Below, one piece after another: positions 16,415 through 24,481 of a DNA stretch of 64,000 bases; position 1 is the first letter of the stretch; the number at the start of each line of letters is the position of its first letter. Source of the DNA: Hyphomicrobiales bacterium (lineage in GTDB: Bacteria > Pseudomonadota > Alphaproteobacteria > Rhizobiales > Beijerinckiaceae); the NCBI GenBank assembly GCA_026400535.1, contig JAPLOU010000043.1, positions 62,001-126,000 on the forward strand. Reading direction: 5' to 3'. Position numbers and translations under genes: made by a program. The notes below the pieces were generated by a model that was given only the letters and a program-made list of their open reading frames with translations, was not told where the DNA came from and did no database searches.

Positions 16415-17368
16415 ATGCTCAACGGCTTGCCCTCTGACAACCCGCGTTTTGACTTTGGCGCCCTGCGCGTTCCTGAACCGGCCCGCACCTTCCTGTCGAG
16501 CCTTCCGCCGCAGATCGTGCCGTTCCCGGCCCGCCAGTTCGCCAATCACGGCCTGCCGAGAGTGCTCGGCCGCTCCGGTACGCTGGAGATCCGGCTGGCG
16601 AAGAACGCGCGTGATGTGCGCCGCGCCCAGCGGCTGCGCTACCAGGTCTTTTATGAGGAAATGTCAGCCTTGCCGACTGCGCGCTGCAGGTTCCTTCGCC
16701 GCGACATCGACGCCTATGACGGCATCTGCGACCATCTGCTGGTCGTGGATACGGCGCGCCTTGACATCCGCAAGGGTCGCAAGGCGCGGCCCATGGTCGT
16801 GGGGACCTACCGCCTGCTGCGGCAGGATCAGGCTGGCGGTCCCGGCTTTTACACGCAAGCAGAGTTCGACATTGCCGCGCTGGTCCGGCGCCACCCAGGC
16901 AAACGCTTCCTCGAACTGGGCCGCTCCTGCGTGCTCGAGGCCTACCGTACCAAGAAGACGGTGGAGCTTCTCTGGCACGGCATCTGGGCCTATGTCCGGC
17001 ATCACCGTATCGACGTGATGTTCGGCTGCGCCTCGCTCGAGGGCGTGAATCCCGCCGAACTCGCCGAACGACTTGCCTTCCTGCACCACCATGCCCGCGC
17101 CAGCGGCGAATGGAGCGCCCGCGCGCATCCGTTCAATCATGTCGCGATGGACCGGGTCCCTGCCGAGGCGCTCGACGCCAAGGCCGCCCTGAAAGCGCTG
17201 CCCCCGCTGATCAAGGGTTATCTCAGGGTAGGGGCACGTTTCGGCGAGGGCGCCGTGGTGGATCGCCAGTTCGGCACGACGGACGTGCTGGTTGTCCTGC
17301 CGGTCAGCCAGATCGATCGGCGCTATGTCGACTATTATGGCGCCGACGGCGAGCGCTACGCTGCCTGA
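16415..17368 (+). CDS. olsB: Ornithine-acyl-ACP N-acyltransferase (OlsB-like, GNAT fold)
   Basis: A 317-residue protein with the OlsB pattern: LEIRLAKNARDVRRAQRLRY, then VFYEEM, DIDAYDGICDHLLVVD, VVGTYRLLRQDQA, and LELGRSCVLEAYRTKKTVEL with GCASLEGVNPAELAERLAFL. OlsB adds a 3-hydroxyacyl chain to ornithine, giving lyso-ornithine lipid, a phosphorus-free membrane lipid. The partner OlsA is not adjacent. The ATG at 16415 is chosen because the residues encoded upstream cover the Pho box and promoter. Regulation by PhoB is inferred from the operator. Other GNAT acyl-homoserine-lactone-like enzymes are less likely. Confidence 0.85.
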   Translation: MLNGLPSDNPRFDFGALRVPEPARTFLSSLPPQIVPFPARQFANHGLPRVLGRSGTLEIRLAKNARDVRRAQRLRYQVFYEEMSALPTARCRFLRRDIDAYDGICDHLLVVDTARLDIRKGRKARPMVVGTYRLLRQDQAGGPGFYTQAEFDIAALVRRHPGKRFLELGRSCVLEAYRTKKTVELLWHGIWAYVRHHRIDVMFGCASLEGVNPAELAERLAFLHHHARASGEWSARAHPFNHVAMDRVPAEALDAKAALKALPPLIKGYLRVGARFGEGAVVDRQFGTTDVLVVLPVSQIDRRYVDYYGADGERYAA

Positions 17369-17497
17369 ACCTCGCTGCACGCATGGTTGACCCTGTTCAC
17401 CGTGCGAGCCAAAAAGGGTCGCTTCCGGGCTAAGGCGCTGGTAAAGAGCGCTGATGATCGTCTTGTCGACCACAATTCCTGTCTGGATTGCCAGGGC

Positions 17498-18619
17498 ATG
17501 AGCGGCTGGTCCTCCCCTTCCCTGCGCGCAGCCGCGCTGCTTGCCGTGTTCGAACGCGAAGGGTACCGGCCTGTCGAGCCTGCGATTCTGCAGCCGGCGG
17601 ACATCTTCCTCGACGTCTCGGGCGAGGACCTGCGCAGGCGCATGTTCACGACGCAGGATGCCGAGGGCCGTGATATGTGCCTGCGGCCGGACTTCACCAT
17701 TCCTGTCTGCCGCGACCATCTCAGCCAGCACCGTGACGGCGACATCGGGGCCTATGCCTATCTCGGTCCGGTCTTCCGCATGCGCAGCGGCGAGAGCGGC
17801 GAGTTCCTGCAGGCCGGCATCGAGTTGCTCGGACGCAGCGATACCGAGGCGGCGGATGCGGAGGTTCTCGCGCTCACGGTCGAGGCCGTCGCCCTGGCCG
17901 GCCTTGCCGCGCCCCAGACCAGGCTCGGCGACGTGGCGGTGATCAAGGCCGTGGTCAAGGCGCTGAAGGTGCCGCCGACGGCGGCACGGCGGCTGATGCG
18001 CGCGATCAGCGCCGGCAAGGGGGCGGAGGCCGTCACGGCGATCGCAACGATCGCAGGAACGCAGGGCATTGCCCAGCCGGGCCTTATCGCAGCCCTGCAG
18101 GGGCAGGATCCCGGAGCAGCGAAGTCCTTCGTCGAGGACATCCTCGCAATTGCCGGAATCTCCAGCGTCGGCGGCCGCAGCGCCGGAGACATCGCCGCAC
18201 GCTTTCTCGCCAAGGCCAGCGAACAGCAGTCCGTTCCGGACGAGGCGCAGGCCATTCTCGGCCGGGTACTGGCCGTGGAGGGCGACCCCGACGACGCAGC
18301 CATCCAGCTCCGGCGCATAGCCGACCAGGCGCAACTCGATCTTGCGGCAGAGCTCGACGCCTTCGAGGCCCGCACCGGCTTCATGGCCGCGCGGGGTCTT
18401 GATGTCGCCGCCATGCGGTTCAGCGCAGGCTTTGCGCGCCATCTCGATTACTACAGCAGCTTCATCTTCGAGCTGCACGACCCTGCTCCCGGATCCCCCA
18501 AGCCTGTGGCCGGTGGCGGGCGCTATGACTCACTGCTCAGCCGGCTCGGGGCCAACGCGCCGGTTCCGGCTGTCGGCGCCTCGATCTGGCTGGACCGGCT
18601 GAACGGAAGGCCGGCATGA
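17498..18619 (+). CDS. hisZ: ATP phosphoribosyltransferase regulatory subunit
   Basis: A 373-residue HisRS-like protein: MFTTQDAEGRDMCLRPDFTI (motif-2-like region), YAYLGPVFRMRSGESGEFLQ, GIELLGRSDTEAADAEVL and the late VAGGGRYDSLLSRLGANAPV. It lacks the anticodon-binding domain of a true HisRS. HisZ partners HisG in the first step of histidine synthesis. Its stop overlaps the HisG start by 4 bases (ATGA), so the two are coupled. The ATG at 17498 is preferred over 17387, since the upstream residues do not resemble the family. Confidence 0.9.
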   Translation: MSGWSSPSLRAAALLAVFEREGYRPVEPAILQPADIFLDVSGEDLRRRMFTTQDAEGRDMCLRPDFTIPVCRDHLSQHRDGDIGAYAYLGPVFRMRSGESGEFLQAGIELLGRSDTEAADAEVLALTVEAVALAGLAAPQTRLGDVAVIKAVVKALKVPPTAARRLMRAISAGKGAEAVTAIATIAGTQGIAQPGLIAALQGQDPGAAKSFVEDILAIAGISSVGGRSAGDIAARFLAKASEQQSVPDEAQAILGRVLAVEGDPDDAAIQLRRIADQAQLDLAAELDAFEARTGFMAARGLDVAAMRFSAGFARHLDYYSSFIFELHDPAPGSPKPVAGGGRYDSLLSRLGANAPVPAVGASIWLDRLNGRPA

Positions 18620-19599
18620 GCGGAGAGCCTGATCCTGTTCTGGTCCTCGCTGTGCCGTCAAAAGGACGGTTGCAGGAGAACGCCACCGCCTTCTTTGCCC
18701 GCGCCGGCCTTGGCTTCGTGCAGCCGCGCGGTGAACGCAATTATCGCGGCACCATCAAGGGGCTCGGCGATGTCGAGATCGCTTTCCTGTCAGCATCCGA
18801 GATCGTCGCCCAGCTCGCCTCGGGGGCAGCGCATCTTGGCATCACCGGGGAGGATCTGGTGCGTGAGCAGATCGCGGATGTGTCCGGCACGGTCGAACTC
18901 CTGACCTCGCTCGGCTTCGGTCAGGCCAATGTGGTCGTGGCGGTTCCCCAGGCCTGGATTGATGTGGCGCGGATGGCCGATCTCGACGACCTCGCTGAAG
19001 ACATGCGCCTCAGGCAAGGACGCAAGCTCAGGGTCGCGACGAAGTATATCAACCTGACGCGGCGATTCTTCGCTCAGAACGGCGTCATGGATTATCGCAT
19101 AGTCGAAAGCCTGGGCGCGACCGAGGGCGCACCCGCCGCCGGTACCGCCGAGGTGATCGTCGACATCACCACCACCGGCTCTACCCTGGCGGCCAACGCG
19201 CTCAAGGTCCTGGAGGACGGTGTCATCCTGGCGTCGGAGGCCAATCTCGTCGCCTCTCTCAAGGCCCCTTGGGGGCCCCGCGCCCGCAAGGCGGCACACG
19301 CGATCCTGAACCGTATCGCGGCGGAAGAGGTCGGACGTGCCGTGCATGAGGTCAGGGCGCGGCTCGACGTTGTCGACCAGGCGCTCGTGGACAGGCTTGA
19401 CGGGGACCACAAGGCCCGCCTGCCCTTCGGGCTTTCGGCTCCGGGCGGCCTCGTCACCATTCATTGCCCCCGCGCCACTGCCTTTGCGCTTGTGGACGAT
19501 CTCAGGGCCCTCGGCGCGACGGATGTGACGATGCGCTCGCTCGACTATGTCTTCCGGACGGACAATCCATTGCTCGACCGGCTGATGGCGCGCCTCTGA
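18616..19599 (+). CDS. hisG: ATP phosphoribosyltransferase, catalytic subunit (long)
   Basis: A 327-residue HisG. Motifs: VLAVPSKGRLQENATAFFAR, LGITGEDLVREQ and, in the PRPP-binding loop, VIVDITTTGSTLAANALKVL. It transfers ATP to PRPP, giving N1-(5-phosphoribosyl)-ATP. The length is closer to the long, self-regulated form than to the short form (about 210–230) that needs HisZ, yet it is coupled to hisZ. The C-terminal part (LPFGLSAPGGLVTIHCPRAT) may be the regulatory domain. Confidence 0.95.
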   Translation: MSGEPDPVLVLAVPSKGRLQENATAFFARAGLGFVQPRGERNYRGTIKGLGDVEIAFLSASEIVAQLASGAAHLGITGEDLVREQIADVSGTVELLTSLGFGQANVVVAVPQAWIDVARMADLDDLAEDMRLRQGRKLRVATKYINLTRRFFAQNGVMDYRIVESLGATEGAPAAGTAEVIVDITTTGSTLAANALKVLEDGVILASEANLVASLKAPWGPRARKAAHAILNRIAAEEVGRAVHEVRARLDVVDQALVDRLDGDHKARLPFGLSAPGGLVTIHCPRATAFALVDDLRALGATDVTMRSLDYVFRTDNPLLDRLMARL

Positions 19600-19620
19600 A
19601 CCAACCGACGCAAACCCCGG

Positions 19621-19735
19621 CAAAAAGGAGGCCACCCCCGGGGGAGAGGTGGCCTCGCAGGGACGATGCGGCCGGGGGAGTGGCCGATCGTGATGGGGAA
19701 GAAAGTCCCGAAGGACTTCATGCTAGTTACGTAGT
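19621..19735 (-). ncRNA. Candidate small RNA or aceB 3' UTR with stacked hairpins and C-rich loops
   Basis: Read on the minus strand there are three successive hairpins. The first is AAGUCC-UUCG-GGACUU (plus 19703–19718), with the extra-stable cUUCGg loop. The second is GAUCGGCC…GGCCGcAUC with loop ACUCCCCC (19665–19689). The third is the terminator GAGGCCACC…GGUGGCCUC (19628–19656), with a C-rich loop and U-run. C-rich loops that could pair with Shine–Dalgarno sequences are typical of alphaproteobacterial sRNAs. No convincing promoter is seen, so it may be processed from the aceB transcript. The 5' end is approximate. Confidence 0.4.
19622..19656 (-). terminator. Intrinsic terminator (minus strand) downstream of aceB
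   Basis: GAGGCCACC (19628–19636) and GGTGGCCTC (19648–19656) are perfectly complementary. On the minus strand the stem is followed by CTTTTT-type U-run (plus AAAAA at 19622–19626). It ends minus-strand transcription before hisG. Confidence 0.8.
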
Positions 19736-19801
19736 CTCCCGTAGGCCGGATCAACAGCCGCGGAAAAAAAACGTCATCGGCCGCGCAAGGCGCGCCCCGG
19801 C

Positions 19802-21412
19802 TCACCCCTTGATCATCTGGTAGGCCGGAAGGGTCAGGAAGTCGGCGAAGTCCGGCGCCAGCGACATCTCCTTGAAGAGCTTCGCCGCCTCCGGGAAGCG
19901 GCCACCGCTGAACGCGGCGTCGCCGATCTCGGCCTTCACCTTGTCCATTTCCTCGGCGTAGACCGTCTCGAACCAGGCCGGCGTCACCTTCCGGCCGCCC
20001 TCCAGCTCGACGCCATACTTGATGAACTGCCAGATCTGGGCACGCGAGATCTCCGCAGTCGCGGCATCCTCCATCATGTTGTAGATCGGCACCGCGCCGC
20101 GGCCACGCAGCCAAGCCTCCATGTACTGCACGCCGACGCGGATGTTCTCGCGGAAGCCTGCTTCGGTGCGGGTGCCGGTGTGCGGCTCCAGAAGATCGGC
20201 CCGGGTGACCTGCACGTCCTCGCGCAGCTTGGAGAGCTGGTTCGGCGCCGGCATCATGCGGTTGAACACCTCCATGGCGACCGGCACGAGGTCCGGATGC
20301 GCCACCCAGGTGCCGTCATGGCCATTGCCGGCTTCACGCTCCTTGTCGGCCTTGACCTTGGCGAAGGCGGCGGCATTGGCCTCAGGGTTGTTCTTGATCG
20401 GGATCTGCGCCGCCATGCCACCCATCGCGAAGGCGCCGCGCTTGTGGCAGGTCTTGATCAGCAGGAGCGAATATGCCTGCAGGAAGGCCTTGCTCATGAC
20501 CACCTGCGCGCGATCCGGCAGCACGTAGTTGGGGTTCTTGGCGAGCTTCTTGATGAAAGAGAAAATGTAATCCCAGCGGCCACAGTTGAGCCCGGCCATG
20601 TGATCCTTCAGCTCATAGATAATCTCGTCCATCTCGAACGCTGCAGGGAGCGTCTCGATCAGGACTGTGGCCTTGATGGTGCCGATCCTGAGGCCGAGCG
20701 CACCTTGCGCATGGACCATCACGTCGTTCCAGAGCCGCGCCTCGAGGTGGCTCTCCATCTTCGGCAGATAGAAATAAGGGCCTGAGCCGGCCGCGATGGC
20801 GGCCTTGGCGTTGTGCAGGAGATACATCCCGAAATCGAACAGGGATCCGCTGATCTCCTCGCCGTCCACCGTGACATGCGCTTCCATCAGGTGCCAGCCG
20901 CGCGGACGCACGATCAGGACGGCGGGGTTGGGGCCAAGCCTGTAGGCCTTGCCGGTGATGGCGTCGGTGAAGTCGAGCTTGCCGGCCCAGCGGTCCTTGA
21001 GGTTGAGCTGGCCCTCGATGCAATTGGTCCAGGTGGGCGAGTTGGCGTCCTCGAAGTCGGTCATGAAGACCTTGGCGCCGCAGTTGAGGGCATTGACCAC
21101 CATCTTGCGGTCAGTCGGGCCGGTGATCTCGACGCGGCGGTCCTGCAGGCTGGCAGGGATCGGCGCGACCTTCCAGTCGCCGTCACGGATGTGCTTGGTC
21201 TCGGCCAGGAAGTCAGGCGTCTCGCCAGTGTCGAAGCGCTTCTGGCGCTCGGCGCGCAGCGCAAGCAGGCGCCGGCGCGTCGCATCGAAACGGCGATGAA
21301 GATCCGCCACGAAGGCAAGGGCGTCGTGGGTGAGGATCTCATCAAAGCGGGCGTTCATGATGCCCTTTACGGCAACGCCCTTCGGCAAGCCGGTGATGCT
21401 GGTGACGGACAT
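19802..21412 (-). CDS. aceB: Malate synthase A
   Basis: A 536-residue protein, the usual size of malate synthase A. Motifs: KVFMTDFEDANSPTW, IVRPRGWHLMEAHV, GPYFYLPKMESHLEARLWND, KATVLIETLPAAFEMDEIIY, ELKDHMAGLNCGRWDYIFS and GGMAAQIPIKN. It condenses glyoxylate with acetyl-CoA to malate in the glyoxylate bypass. No isocitrate lyase or regulator gene is adjacent. A perfect inverted repeat lies about 110 bases upstream, next to a CTGACA-17-GATAGT promoter candidate. A terminator and possible sRNA follow. Confidence 0.96.
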   Translation of the reverse strand: MSVTSITGLPKGVAVKGIMNARFDEILTHDALAFVADLHRRFDATRRRLLALRAERQKRFDTGETPDFLAETKHIRDGDWKVAPIPASLQDRRVEITGPTDRKMVVNALNCGAKVFMTDFEDANSPTWTNCIEGQLNLKDRWAGKLDFTDAITGKAYRLGPNPAVLIVRPRGWHLMEAHVTVDGEEISGSLFDFGMYLLHNAKAAIAAGSGPYFYLPKMESHLEARLWNDVMVHAQGALGLRIGTIKATVLIETLPAAFEMDEIIYELKDHMAGLNCGRWDYIFSFIKKLAKNPNYVLPDRAQVVMSKAFLQAYSLLLIKTCHKRGAFAMGGMAAQIPIKNNPEANAAAFAKVKADKEREAGNGHDGTWVAHPDLVPVAMEVFNRMMPAPNQLSKLREDVQVTRADLLEPHTGTRTEAGFRENIRVGVQYMEAWLRGRGAVPIYNMMEDAATAEISRAQIWQFIKYGVELEGGRKVTPAWFETVYAEEMDKVKAEIGDAAFSGGRFPEAAKLFKEMSLAPDFADFLTLPAYQMIKG

Positions 21413-21523
21413 GGGCGTTCTCCTGAAGGTGGCGGCGATGACGGACGCGTCAGCGCAAGGCGTCGGAGGCCTTATTGTTCAGAATGACTATCGCCGAAAG
21501 TGGCTAGAATGTCAGATCAGTAT

Positions 21524-21546
21524 TTCTGAATCAGAACAAATCAGAA
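21524..21546. promoter_or_regulatory. Inverted repeat operator between aceB and the thioredoxin gene
   Basis: TTCTGA-A-TCAGAA at 21524–21536 is a perfect inverted repeat, and a third TCAGAA half-site follows at 21541–21546, ten bases on. It lies just upstream of the putative aceB −35 box. The regulator is unknown. Confidence 0.45.
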
Positions 21547-21641
21547 CGACATCACAACGGCGTGAGCCCTGTAACGGGCGGCTTGGGATACACGAACAAG
21601 GGGAACAGGTGCGACATCCGTGCCTGTCAACGGAGGCTCCC

Positions 21642-22019
21642 ATGAAGCACTTTCTCGCCGCCCCTATCGCCATTGTAATGGCTGCGCCGGTGATGGCCGG
21701 TGAATTCAAGCCCTACAACAAGGCGGAATTCGACAAACTGATCGCCACCGGACAACCGGTTCTGGTCCACGTGCATGCCGACTGGTGCCCGACCTGCAAG
21801 CGTCAGTTGACTGTCCTTGGCCCGATGCTCAACGATCCGGCCAATGCGAGGATCACGGCTGTGACCGTGAATTTCGACACCGAGACAGCCTTCAAGCAAG
21901 CCAACAGGATCGGCGGCCAGTCGACGCTGATCACCTACAAGGGCGGCAAGGAAGTGGCCCGCTCGGTTGGCGCGACCGATGCCACGGTCATTGGCAATCT
22001 GATCGCAAAGGTGCGCTGA
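21642..22019 (+). CDS. Periplasmic thioredoxin-family protein
   Basis: A 125-residue protein with a signal peptide (MKHFLAAPIAIVMAAPVMAG) and a thioredoxin fold. The active site is WCPTCK (HVHADWCPTCKRQLTVLGPM), with the cis-Pro loop replaced by GGQSTLITYKGGKEVARSVG; no proline is seen at the usual cis-Pro place. GGAGG at 21632–21636 fixes the start. The next gene is a CcdA-type electron transporter, so this protein probably receives electrons from it to reduce periplasmic disulfides. The final target is unknown. Confidence 0.88.
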   Translation: MKHFLAAPIAIVMAAPVMAGEFKPYNKAEFDKLIATGQPVLVHVHADWCPTCKRQLTVLGPMLNDPANARITAVTVNFDTETAFKQANRIGGQSTLITYKGGKEVARSVGATDATVIGNLIAKVR

Positions 22020-22090
22020 GCAGGCAAAGACCTCCACGCCGTCCGATCCTTCCGAGGGCCGGACAGCATCGCTTTCGGGTCAGCGAGGAC

Positions 22091-22813
22091 ATGCCCATGC
22101 TTGCCATTCTTTCATCCTACGCGGCGGGGATGTTGACGACGTTCAACCCGTGCGTGCTACCGGTCCTGCCAATCGTCATGGCGACCGCCTTCCAGGGCGG
22201 CCGCTTCGGTCCGCTTGCGCTGGCGACGGGGCTGTCCTTCGGCTTCACGTCGATCGCGCTGGTTGTTGCGGCAACCGGCGCGTTCTTCGGCCTTGACCCC
22301 TCGGTTCTGAGGAAAACCGCCGCGATCATGTTCATCCTGGCCGGTTGCCTGTTTCTGTTCAGGCCTCTGCAGGACGGCCTGTCTGCGGTCATGCAGCCTC
22401 TGGCCGACCGCGCCAATGCGCTGTCGACGGGCGCAGACACCGGTTCCCTGTTCGGTCAGTTCGGTATCGGGCTGCTGCTCGGCGTTGTCTGGTCGCCCTG
22501 TTCCGGACCGGCACTTGGCGCGGCGATCGGGCTGGCTGCACAGGCGGACGGGCTGCGGGACGCGGCGCTGCGGATGGCGTTCTTCGGACTTGGTGCAGGG
22601 ACCGTTCTTGCCGGTATCGCCTATGGTTCACGCGCGGCCGTTTCCGCCAACAGGGCGCGGCTGATGCGTTTCGCGACAGCTGCCAAGCCGGTTGCCGGGG
22701 CAGTCTTCATCGGGCTCGGCCTTCTGGCCCTGACAGGCTATGACAAGGTGATCGAGCGGGTGATGACCGAGGTGATGCCGGACTGGCTGATCAATCTGAC
22801 AACCTCGGTCTGA
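22091..22813 (+). CDS. CcdA-type transmembrane electron transporter
   Basis: A 240-residue membrane protein with six predicted spans. The two redox cysteines lie in the canonical motifs FNPCVLPVLP and WSPCSGPALG. CcdA/DsbD-like proteins carry electrons from cytoplasmic thioredoxin to periplasmic partners, for cytochrome c maturation or repair of envelope proteins. The neighbouring thioredoxin supports such a pair. The ATG at 22091 follows GAGG. Its stop TGA abuts the stop of uppP on the other strand. Confidence 0.88.
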   Translation: MPMLAILSSYAAGMLTTFNPCVLPVLPIVMATAFQGGRFGPLALATGLSFGFTSIALVVAATGAFFGLDPSVLRKTAAIMFILAGCLFLFRPLQDGLSAVMQPLADRANALSTGADTGSLFGQFGIGLLLGVVWSPCSGPALGAAIGLAAQADGLRDAALRMAFFGLGAGTVLAGIAYGSRAAVSANRARLMRFATAAKPVAGAVFIGLGLLALTGYDKVIERVMTEVMPDWLINLTTSV

Positions 22814-23614
22814 TCAGCCAAGCGCGATGATCAGCGCCAGCCCGATGCTGCCCACCGCGATGCGCCAGTAGGCGAAGGGTTTGAAGCCGTAGTTCGAGAC
22901 GATGTCGAGAAGCTTTCTGACCACGACAAGACCCGCCAGAAAGGCCGAGGCGAAGCCGATCGCGATCAGGGCCACGTTGTCGGCGCTGAGCTGCTTGTAG
23001 CTCTTGAGCAGGTCATAGGCAAAGGCGCCGGCCATGGTCGGCATGGCCAGGAAGAAGGAGAACTCGGCCGCCGCCCTCTTCGATGCGCCGAGCAGCATCG
23101 CGCCGACGATCGACGAGCCCGAGCGCGACACGCCCGGCACCATGGCGAGACACTGGATCAGGCCGATCTTGAGATACATGACGATGGGAAACGCCATGGC
23201 GTCGTCGTGCTTCACCTCAAGATCGAGGTCATCGACGAAAAGCAAGATCAGGCCGCCCGCGATCAGGGTGCAGCAGACCAGAAACGGGTTGAACAGCACG
23301 CCCTTGATGAAGCCGTGCAGAAGAGCGCCAAAGACGGCGGCCGGCAGGAAGGCCAGCAGCACGCCAAGCACAAAGCGGCGGGACGCGGCGCTCGATGGCA
23401 GCGTGGTGGCCACATGCCAGAGCTTGCCGAAATAGACCGAAAGGATGGCGAGAATCGCCCCAAGCTGGATCAGGACCGCAAAGGTCTTGCCAAAATCATC
23501 ATCGCCAATGCCAAGGAAATGGTCGAGCAGCAGCAGATGCCCCGTCGACGAGACCGGGATGAACTCGGTCAGCCCTTCGACCAGCCCCAGAACCAGCGCC
23601 TTGATGTAGTCCAT
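22814..23614 (-). CDS. uppP: Undecaprenyl-diphosphatase
   Basis: A 266-residue, eight-span membrane protein. It has the two signature motifs of the BacA/UppP family: [20 protein letters not shown] near the N-terminus and [17 protein letters not shown] in the middle. It removes a phosphate from undecaprenyl diphosphate, recycling the lipid carrier for peptidoglycan and other polymers; over-expression gives bacitracin resistance. The ATG at 23614 gives the normal N-terminus [10 protein letters not shown]; an in-frame extension to 23698 is not family-like. Confidence 0.95.
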   Translation of the reverse strand: MDYIKALVLGLVEGLTEFIPVSSTGHLLLLDHFLGIGDDDFGKTFAVLIQLGAILAILSVYFGKLWHVATTLPSSAASRRFVLGVLLAFLPAAVFGALLHGFIKGVLFNPFLVCCTLIAGGLILLFVDDLDLEVKHDDAMAFPIVMYLKIGLIQCLAMVPGVSRSGSSIVGAMLLGASKRAAAEFSFFLAMPTMAGAFAYDLLKSYKQLSADNVALIAIGFASAFLAGLVVVRKLLDIVSNYGFKPFAYWRIAVGSIGLALIIALG

Positions 23615-23773
23615 GTCGCGACAGGCCCTTTCGCCGTTCAAGCTGATCGCCAGCCCCCATACACCTTCACGGCAACGACCGAATCGGGTTGTGGGCAACG
23701 CTTCCGGGTTCTATACGCGGGGACCCCTCCGCACCACCCGGCGCAAGGTCCAGACCCTCGCCGGCCCACCCAG

Positions 23774-24481
23774 ATGCCAGAAGACTTCATGCCGCGCCTC
23801 ATCCATGCCCCGTTCTGCCCGCACTCACGCTTCATCCGTCTTGTCATGGGCGAAATGGGCATGGAGGCGGAGCTGGCGGAGGAGCGCGCCTGGGAGCGGC
23901 GGCCCGAATTCCTGAGCCTCAATCCAGCCGGAACGACGCCCGTCTTGATCGAGGACGGTACGCTGGTGGTGCCCACTGCCGATGTCATCTCCGAATACCT
24001 CGACGAGACGCGGGGGCTTGCGCTCGGCGAACGCCGGCTTCTGCCCGATCCGCCAGCAGAGCGCGTCGAAGTGCGCCGGCTGACGAACTGGTTCAACCAC
24101 AGGTTCTTCGACGAGGTGTCGGGGCCGCTGACGCTCGAAAAGATCAACAAGCGCTTCATGCGCAATGACGAAGGCGGCGGACCACCTGACACGGTCTCGA
24201 TCCGGGCAGCGCGCAACAATGTGCGCTATCATCTGCAGTACATCGGCTGGCTGACGGCGCGGCGGAACTGGCTTGCCGGGCCGAACATGTCCTATGCTGA
24301 TCTTGCAGCCGCCGCCCATCTGTCCTGCGTGGACTATCTCGGCGATGCGGCCTGGGATGAGAGCGAGGGCGCGCGCGCATGGTACGCGAAGATGAAATCA
24401 CGCCCGAGCTTCCGCCCGCTGCTCGCCGACCGCGTGGCCGGCATGGCCGCCTCGGCGACCTACGACAATCTCGACTTTTGA
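23774..24481 (+). CDS. Glutathione S-transferase family protein
   Basis: A 235-residue protein with an N-terminal thioredoxin-like domain ([46 protein letters not shown]) and a helical C-terminal GST domain ending [18 protein letters not shown]. The FCPHSR motif puts a Cys at the active-site position, as in omega/beta-type bacterial GSTs. Substrate is unknown. ATG at 23789 (MPRLIH) is an equally good start. Its stop overlaps the queG start (TTGA), suggesting co-translation. Confidence 0.9.
   Translation: MPEDFMPRLIHAPFCPHSRFIRLVMGEMGMEAELAEERAWERRPEFLSLNPAGTTPVLIEDGTLVVPTADVISEYLDETRGLALGERRLLPDPPAERVEVRRLTNWFNHRFFDEVSGPLTLEKINKRFMRNDEGGGPPDTVSIRAARNNVRYHLQYIGWLTARRNWLAGPNMSYADLAAAAHLSCVDYLGDAAWDESEGARAWYAKMKSRPSFRPLLADRVAGMAASATYDNLDF

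Noticed and set aside
22811..22816. TGATCA shared as stop codons by ccdA and uppP
   Set aside because: True and neat, but an ordinary result of tightly packed convergent genes.
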